From Akkermansiaceae bacterium UBA2367 (GTDB lineage Bacteria > Verrucomicrobiota > Verrucomicrobiia > Verrucomicrobiales > DEV007), in contig DDTJ01000012.1 in assembly GCA_002344525.1 (NCBI GenBank), forward strand, positions 37,524 through 101,523: 64,000 nt of DNA. The letters are read 5' to 3'. The notes below the pieces were generated by a model. That model saw only the letters and a program-made list of their open reading frames with translations. It was not told where the DNA came from and ran no database searches. Shown one piece after another: positions 45,201-54,200 of the stretch. Position numbers and translations under genes: made by a program. Every line of letters starts with the position of its first letter. Position 1 is the stretch's first letter.

Positions 45201-48200
45201 ACGGCATCCGGATGCGCGGTGGTGACGGAAATCACACCTACGCTTCGCCCCGGTCGGGATTCGCCGGAGCGATGATCGGAAACGGCGGATACAACACCGT
45301 GTCGACGGTGGGTGGCGACACCTATGTGAGCGTTCAAAACGGCGGGTTGGCGATGAACGCGGGCGACGCCTACTACAGCAATGCGACCATCGGCCATACC
45401 GGTCAGAGCGGCAGCGGGGCGATGAGCGGTCTGATCGATGTCGATGTGGTGAATGGCAGCCTTGTCATGGAAGCCGGAATCAAGAATTTGTTCGGTTTTA
45501 CCCAGATCGGCCACGGTGGTTGGACCAGCCGCAACCACGGTGGCGACATCGACGTGAAGGTGGACCAGGGCGATATCGTCATCCGGAGCGGCACGATCAC
45601 CTACAACCATGCGAAGATCGGTCACGGCGGATACGGCAATGGATCGGTGCAGACCGACACGGGCACCATCAACGTCGAGGCCACGCTCGGCTCGGTGATG
45701 CTGGAGAGCCGGAACGGACCGCAGGCATACACCCAGATCGGCCACGGCGGAATGGGCAAGGGGAGTTTCATGCGCGGTGAGTTCCACGATGCGGTCACCG
45801 TCACGGCGGGCAACCAGGTGAAGCTGGCGGCTGGAGGCGGACAAGACACGTTCGCCATGATCGGCCACGGGGGCACGAATGTGAGAGGGATTTTCAGCGG
45901 CGCGGTGGACGTGACCGCCGGCGCAGGAGGCTTGGTCATGACCGGTGGCAGCAACGCCCGGGCCTTTGCCCAAGTGGGCCATGGCGGCTACAACGAGGCC
46001 GCTGCCGTCGGCACCTACGCGATCACCGGCGCTCCAGTCACGATCAACGCGGGGTGGGTCGATCTGAGAGGCGGGGGCAGCAACGCCTACGCCCAAATCG
46101 GACACGGAGGGTTCTACGTGAACGGCTCGGTCGCCGACAGCGCCATCTCGGTCACCACCACCGGGACCGCCGCCACCGACGGAGTGAGGCTGAGAGGCGG
46201 CACAGGCAGCAACTCCTATGCCATGATCGGCAGCGGCGGACTCGGCGACATCTCCGCCAGCAACTTGGGCGGGGCCTTCGGCGCGACGGGCAATGTTTCG
46301 GTGACTTCGGCGGGTGGCGGCATTTCGCTGGAGGGCACCACCACCAATGCCTTCGCCCTGATCGGGAATGGCGGACACCAGATCGCCGGTGCGTTCGGCG
46401 GCACGACCACGGTCAATTCCAACGGGGGCACCGCCAACGACGGCATGTCCCTGAAAGGCGGGACCGGCAGCTACAGCTTCGCCAACATCGGCCACGCCAC
46501 CAACAACGTGACAGCGTCGATGCTGAACTCCGACACGGTCGTGAGGGTCGCCGGTGGGGGGCTCGACTTGAGGGCGGGCACGGCCACCTTGGCCGTGGCA
46601 GTGATCGGCTTGCAGGGCCGTCAGTTTACCGGGAACCGCTCCGGCAAGGTCGATGTCACAGTGTCGGGCGGCAATGTCACCATGACCGGTGGCACCGGCA
46701 CGGCCGCGTTCACGCAAATCGGCCACGGAGGATGGGGGCAGAGCGCTAATGGCTCCATGACGGGCGAGGTCAAGCTCATCGTCGAGAACGGAACGCTGAC
46801 GATGGTCGGCGGGGCGGCCTCCCTTCCCGTCGGCGAGGACTACGGCAAATTCGCGATGATCGGCCACGGCGGAGGGGCTGCCTACACGGGCGCGATGTCC
46901 GGGGCGGTGACCGTGGATGTGATGGGTGCTATCGCGATGCAGTCGGGGACTGGCGGGAGCGCCTTTACCCTGATCGGCCATGGGGGCCAGAGCCGCGGCG
47001 GAACCTTCGGCCTTGCCGGGGATCTCGTGAAGGTCGTTTCCCAGACAGCGGGCCTCACCATGACCAGCGGAACCGGGAACGACGCCTTCTCCATGATCGG
47101 GATGGGCGGGTCCAACACCACGGGTGACAGGATCGGGAATGTCACGGTGGAGACCGTGAGCGGTGTCATGATGGACGCGACCAGCAACGTCGGTATCGGT
47201 ACCAGCATCCGAAGCTTCGTGCAGATCGGCAACGGCGGGTACAACACCTCGGCGATTGGCGGCACGATGAGCGGTGTCGTCTCGGTGACCTCCAGCGGAT
47301 CAGCTTCCGCCGTGAGCATGCTGGGAGGCAAGGAGACCGGTCAGTTCACGCTGATCGGTCACGGAGGCTACGGGAGGACGGGCGTCAAGACCGGGGGGAT
47401 CACGGTTTCGGCCGGTTCCGGCGGGATCACGCTCAAGGGCGGCGGCGACAGCACCGCAGGCTCAACCGTCGCGCCCCAAGGCTTCGCCCAGATCGGGCAT
47501 GGCGGCTCGGCCTCTGCTGCGGCGGCCACCGGGGACATCAACGTCACCACGACCAACGGGGGCGATGTCATCCTCCACGGCGGAGGCAGGCAATACAGCC
47601 ACGCCCAGATCGGGCACGGAGGCAGATCCTCGTCCGCCGGCTTGCTCTCCGGTGCCATCAACGTCACCTCCAACGGCAGGGTGGAGATCAAAGGGGCGGT
47701 CGATCCCCTCACCAACACTCCCAGTGTCAACTCGAACGAGACCTGGGCCCAGATCGGCCATGGCGGCATGTTCGCCTCCGCCACCTACGGCGGCGCGATC
47801 ACCGTCAGCGCCCAGACCGGGGTGCTGCTCGAAAGCGGTGGATCGACCTACGCCCGTGCCCAGGTCGGGCATGGCGGCTACAGTGCCGGGACCAGTGCCG
47901 GCGCCGATGCGGTGATGACCGATGCCGCCGTGACGGTGACCACGGTGAGCGGCGGCGTCATCCTCGACGCTTCCAAGGCGAATAATCGCGGATACGCAGC
48001 CGCTCAGATCGGTCACGGCGGGACGACCGTCAACGGCGCGGTCCGCAACGGGGCCTTCCGGGGCAACATCACCGTCGATGGGGGCACTGGGAATGTCGAA
48101 CTGCACTCCGGCAACCAGGGCGGCTCCGGGGCGATGATCGGCAATGGCGGAGCTTCGCTCAGTGGCAACCATAGCGGGCGCATCAGCGTCTCGGCGGGCG

Positions 48201-51200
48201 GGGATCTGATCATGGATCTGCGAACGGCCGGAACCAGCAACGTGTATTCTCGCATCGGCCACGGCGGCGTTGGAACGAGCAATGCCGGAGCCGATCAGGC
48301 CATGAGCGGCAACATGGACGGCGACATCTGCGTGCAGATCGGCGGCGACATCTCGCTCGACGCCACCGGCGGCAGCACGCTGACGAACAAATACGTGCAG
48401 ATCGGCCACGGCGGCGGGAACGTCACCGGCGACTTCACCGGCAACATCACGGTGGTCGCCCGCGGCAGCGACGGCATCGAACTGAAGGGCGGCGCAGGCA
48501 CCGGAGCCTACAGCCAAATCGGCCACGGCGGCCGCAACACCGCCGGCACCATGAACGGCCACGTCTATGTGGTGGCCGAGAATGGCGACATCAGCCTGAC
48601 CGGCGGCAGCGGGGCCGCCTCCTACGCGATGTTCGGCCACGGCGACGGGGCGAAGACCTCCACCGGCCTGCGCGGCGGCGGCATGCACCTTTTCGCCCAG
48701 GGCAACCTGACCGGCACCGGGGGAAGCGGAGCGGCCAACCAAGGCAACGTCTACATTTTCCACCAGAACAACAACGGCCTCCAGCCCGGCGACTACATCG
48801 CCGGCAGCGGCGACGGCTACCAGAAGGTGGTCAATGGCGCCATCAGCCTGCCGGGCTACACGACGGTCGACGAGGGAACCATGATCTCCGGCAACTTCGG
48901 CTACGGGATCGTTCAGATCCTCGACAGCAGCGCCACCGATTACACGATCAACGCGCCGGACATGCTTCTCGACACGTCCCTCGACTTCTACCTCGTCACC
49001 GGCGGCAACATCACCATGCTGTCCTCCTACCAGAACAGCGGCACCGGAGCCGTCACCCTGGTGGCAGGCTGGGATGGGGTGGGCGGCACGACCGGGCTCG
49101 GCAGCGTCACCTACGCCAGCGACGGCGCAGGCGGCTTCAACTACTGCAGGCCGATCATCTCCCAGGGGACGCTGAGCGGCATCGACTTCAACGACTGCGG
49201 CACCTTCGGCAACAACGGCAAGACCCTCACCATCGGCAGCGCGGGGCAGACCAGTGGTGTCGTGATCGGATCGCGGTATGGGGCGAACACCTTCGCCGCC
49301 TACGGCATCGAGCTGATCGCGGGGAACACCTCCGGCGCCCACACCCAACTGGGCTACCGACCAACCGCCACGGCCAGCGGGGCCGACAGCAGCATCGCGC
49401 TGCGCGTGAAGGAAGGCGGCTTGCAAATGACGGCGGGGACAGGCGTGGACGACTCCTACGTGCAGATCGGTCACGGCGGCACGGGCGGGACGAACTCCAT
49501 CCTCAACGGCGAAATCAATATCAGCTTCTGCGCACCCGGCGACGTGATCCTCAACGCCGGAACCGGGGCGGCGGGGCGCGGGAGCTACGCCCAGATCGGC
49601 CATGGCGGCAATGCTTGGCGCATGGCCAAGACCGGAGCGATCATCATCGACGGGGCGAAGGACGTGATCCTGAACGCCGGTCGTGAAGACGCCTATGCCC
49701 AGATCGGACACGGTGGAGCGAAAGATGCGGCGGGCAATTACGGCCTGGGGGCTACGAATGGTGCCGTCCAGGTGATCAACACCGTCGGGAAGGTCAGCCT
49801 CTACGGCGGCACCGGCCTCAACGCCACCGCCCAGATCGGGCATGGCGGCGTGGCGATGCGCGCCATCATGGACGGCCCCGTCACCGTGGACGCCGGGACC
49901 GGTGGCATCGAGCTGAAGGGCGGCACCGCCGAACGGACCTATACCCTGATCGGAAACGGCGGCTACAACATCGACAACGCGATCAGCGGCGACGTGACCG
50001 TGAACGCCAAGGGCACCGCCGTTACCGACGGCATCGTGATGACCGGCGGCGGCGGTGGCTATTCCGGTGCCTTCATCGGCAACGGGATCTACGAGAACAA
50101 CGCGGCCATCAGCGGCTTCACCGAGGTCTCCGTGGTTAACGGCGGCATCACCATGAACGGTGGAGGCGGCCAGTCCTCCAAGGCTGGGATCGGGCATACC
50201 AACAGGACCGATAGCAACACCATGACCGGCTATGTCAATGTGGACATCACCGAGGGCAACCTGACCATGAACGGCGGCAACGGGCAATACGCCAGCGCCA
50301 CCATCGGCCATGAGAGGATCACAGGCGGCACCGCGACGATGACCGGCGCTGTCGATGTCGATGTGAGGAAAGGGAATATCAGCGTCACCGGCGGCCTCGG
50401 GCAGTATTCCGTCGCCGCCATTGGTCATGCAGGCACGGGCGGCACCTCGACCTCGAACGGGGACGTCACGCTCATCGCCGGCGACGGCGACATCACAGTC
50501 ACCGGTGGCAACAGCACGGTGGGCACCTCCTTTGCCGCGGCCCGTATCGGGCATGGCGTCTGGGAGAGCGGCAACAAGACCGGTGTCATCATCGTCACCG
50601 CCGAGAGGGGCAATATTGTTGTGCAAGGCGGGACTGCGACCGCCGGCAACTACAACTACGCCCTGATCGGGCATGGCGGCTACGGCAACAACAATACCCA
50701 GAATATCGTCAATCAGGCCATCAACGTCACCGCCACCCTGGGCAGCGTGACCGTGAAGGGCGGGACCACGGACGCCAACTTCGCCCAGATCGGCCATGGC
50801 GGCCTCGGTCGGAACAGCTTTTTCCTCGGCAGCTTCGGCGGCGACGTCACGGTCAAGGCGGGCAGCGCCATCACCCTCACCGGAGGCAATTCGAACAACG
50901 CCCATGCCCTGATCGGCAATGGCGGTTCGGGTTTGAGAGGGCCTGTCTCCGGAACTGTCCTCGTCGAGGCCGGGACAGGTGGCATTTCGTTGAGCGGCAG
51001 CACGGGCACGAACTCCTTTGCCGCGATCGGCAATGGCGGTCACGACATCGACACCGCGGTTTCCGGCACCACCACGGTGCGGGCGCTGGGGACGAACGCC
51101 GCCACCGACGGCATTCGCCTCCAGGGTGGGACTGGCAGCCAGGCGGCCGCCCAGATCGGGCACCTGCACATCGCCGGTTCGGGTGCCGCCAGCGGTGCCG

Positions 51201-54200
51201 TCGAGGTGACCACGGTCGCGGGCGACATCAATCTCACGGGTGGCGGCTCCAACGCCCACGCCCAGATCGGCCACGGCGGACGGGATTCGGACGGGGCCAA
51301 GTCCGGCACCGTCACCGTGAAGTCGGCTCGCGGAGTGAGCCTGTCCGGCGGGGGGACCAACGCCTTTGCCCAGATCGGGCACGGGGGGCTGGTGGTGAAG
51401 GCTCCTCTCTCCGACAATGTCCTCGTCGAAGCCAGGACCGGCGGCATCAAACTGAGCGGCGGCACCGGCTCCTACTCCCACGCCTTGATCGGCAACGGAG
51501 GCTACGACGTGGACAACAACGTTTCCGGCACCACCACGGTGCGAGCGCTGGGGACGAACGCCGCCACCGATGGCATCCGCCTCAAAGGCGGCCTCGGCGA
51601 CCAGGCGGTGGCCCACATCGGGCACCTGCACTCCTACAGCACCGGCACCACCAGCGGGGCTGTCGAAGTCACCGCCGAGGCGGGGGATATCGAAGTCGAG
51701 GCCAGCGACACCGGCTACTTCACCCACGCCCACATCGGCCACGGCGGTCGCGATTCGGACGGCGACAAGTCCGGCGCCATCACGGTGACGGCGGAAAACG
51801 GCGACGTGATCCTGCGTGCCGGGGGCACCCGCGGATCCGACCACTACGCCCATGCCCAGATCGGCCACGGCGGCTACGCCAACGGAGTGGTCGACCGCAC
51901 CTTCAGCGGCGACACCCGGGTCGAGTCGGTCACCGGCAGCGTCAGCCTCACGGGGGGTGATTCCGCCTACAACTACACCCAGATCGGCCATGGAGGAACC
52001 TATGCCGTCACTGGCATGAGCGTGACCTTCATGGGCAAGGTCGATGTGCTCGCTGCCATGGATGTCGATCTCAAGGGTGGGACCGGTGACACCACCTACA
52101 CCCAGATCGGTCACGGGGGACGACGGATCAGCGGCTCGGCCCTGACTTCGGTGGGCGGGGCGGTGGATGCCTCCTCCATCTACGTGAACGCAGGGCGCGA
52201 TGTGCTGCTGTCCGGCGGCACACGGCACTATTCCGGTGCGAAAATCGGTCACGGGCATCACGCCCAGCCGATGGCTTCGTTCGTCGAGAACAAAATCGAA
52301 GTGAATGCCGGTCGCCACATCGAGTTGGTTGCCGAACAGTTCGCGACCTTCAACAGCGTCAGCTATTCGGGAACGCAAATCGGTCACGGGGGAACGGGCG
52401 CGACTGTCGGTGGCGGCAGCTCCGGCTACAGCGGCGATATCGCCGTCAACGCGGGCGGCAAGCTCGACCTGATCGCCGGGAAGAATGCCGTCAGCTTCAA
52501 CTACGCCTTGATCGGGCACACCGCCTATTTCAACGTGCGAGGCAACCACAGCGGCGACATCACCGTGAAAACCGGTCTCACGGGTGGCTTGGCCGACTAC
52601 GGACTCAACATCGTGGCCGGCAGTCGCAGTGACGCCAACGCCTCCAACTCCTACTACAGCTTCGCGGGCATCGGACACCGCGGCCACAGCAACGGAGCCG
52701 GCGGCGGCGATCTGGAGGGCCACATCACCGTGGTGGCGGAACGGGGCGGTCTCGTCCTCAAGGGCGGCGACCAGGCGGTCAACAACGCCGAAGTCCGCCT
52801 GCACGGAGCCCAGATCGGTCACGGCGACTACAATTCCGATGGTCTGAAGATCGGAGACATCAAGGTCTGCATCGACGGCGACATCCTGCTGGAGAACGGC
52901 AGTGCACGGCAGTCCCCCGTCCAAATCGGGCATGGCGGGTTTTCGCACGACGGAAACATCACGGGGTCGATCGAAGTTTCCTCCCTCAATGGCGGCATCA
53001 CTCTCGATTCCAGCGTGGGCAACAATGACATCACCAACACCCAAATCGGCCACGGCGGCCCCACGACCACTGGAGCGTTCAACGGTAGCATCTCCGTCTC
53101 GGCGGCGGGCGACATCCAGCTCAAAGGCGGCAGATTCGATGCATCCCATTCCCAGATCGGGCATGGTGGCGATGCGTCCAACGGCAACTTCGGAGGGAAC
53201 ATCCATCTGTTGGCCGGCGGTGGCCTCAGCCTGACGGGCGGCACGCATGCGGACGCTTTTGCGATGGTCGGGCATGGCAGCGCCCGCCCGCACACCACAG
53301 GAACGCGCAGCGGTGAGATGAAGCTCTTCGTGGGCGATACCACCGTGCTGACCGACAACGTATCGGGCACGCGTCTCGGTCATGGCACCACCACCGTCGG
53401 GGGGATCGGCGGTGCCGGCATCACCCTGGTGACCGAAACGCTCGACCTCTCCAGCCATGCCCGGAGAGTGACCGACATCGCGAACGAAATGGGACAGAGC
53501 GGAGACGTGACCATCGCCATCACGGACGGCGACCTGCTCGTCGATGGAGGCGCGGTCCACTTCAATCATGGCTTCAACACCAACTTCGTGGCCTCCGGCA
53601 ACGTGACCATGGCGACCACCGTGCAGAACTCGGGCAGCGGAAACGTCGGAGCGGCGGCGGGCTGGAATGCCTATGCAGGCTACGATGCCGCGACCGGCCA
53701 GTTCGACGGCAGCAACGGGCTGACTCTTGCGCTGGACTTCAACCATTGCCGCCTCATGCAGACGCTCGAATTCGACCTCGGAGCGTTGGCGACCGCCACC
53801 GCCCACTGGGGCAACAACGGCGGCAAGGTCGTCATCGGCGGCGGTTCGCAGACCGCCCACGTCGCCGTGGGTTCCGCCGGAGGGACCACGACGGCCCTCG
53901 GCCACGCCGTGGAGGTGATCGCCAGCACCGCTGGACACTACGCGATGATCGGCTTCTCCCCCACCCCCGGCGTCTCGCCGGACGGCGACATCACAGTCAA
54001 GGCCAAGGAGGGCGGCGTCTCGCTGAAGGGCGGTCCCGTCTTCAACGCCTACGCGCAGATCGGCCACCGCGCCTCCCTGGCGACGGTGCCGAACCTCGCC
54101 GGGGAGATCACGGTGGTCTCCGGCGGGGATCTCGACCTGCTCGGCGGGGACGGGCCATTGGCCAACGCCCAGATCGGGCATGGAGGCAGCCACGCGACCG

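Larger units (their letters stand above)
42030..51000 (+). repeat. Tandem duplication in giant gene (unit ~4.85 kb, twice)
   Basis: Two adjacent units, about 42030-46890 and 46890-51000, encode the same ordered domains. Examples at an offset of ~4850: FSMIGMGG at 42225 and 47089; GGVILDASKANN at 43099 and 47953; MHLFAQGNLTGTGG at 43834 and 48684; GFNYC at 44280 and 49135. Some stretches are nearly identical at DNA level, others clearly diverged. Confidence 0.75.
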
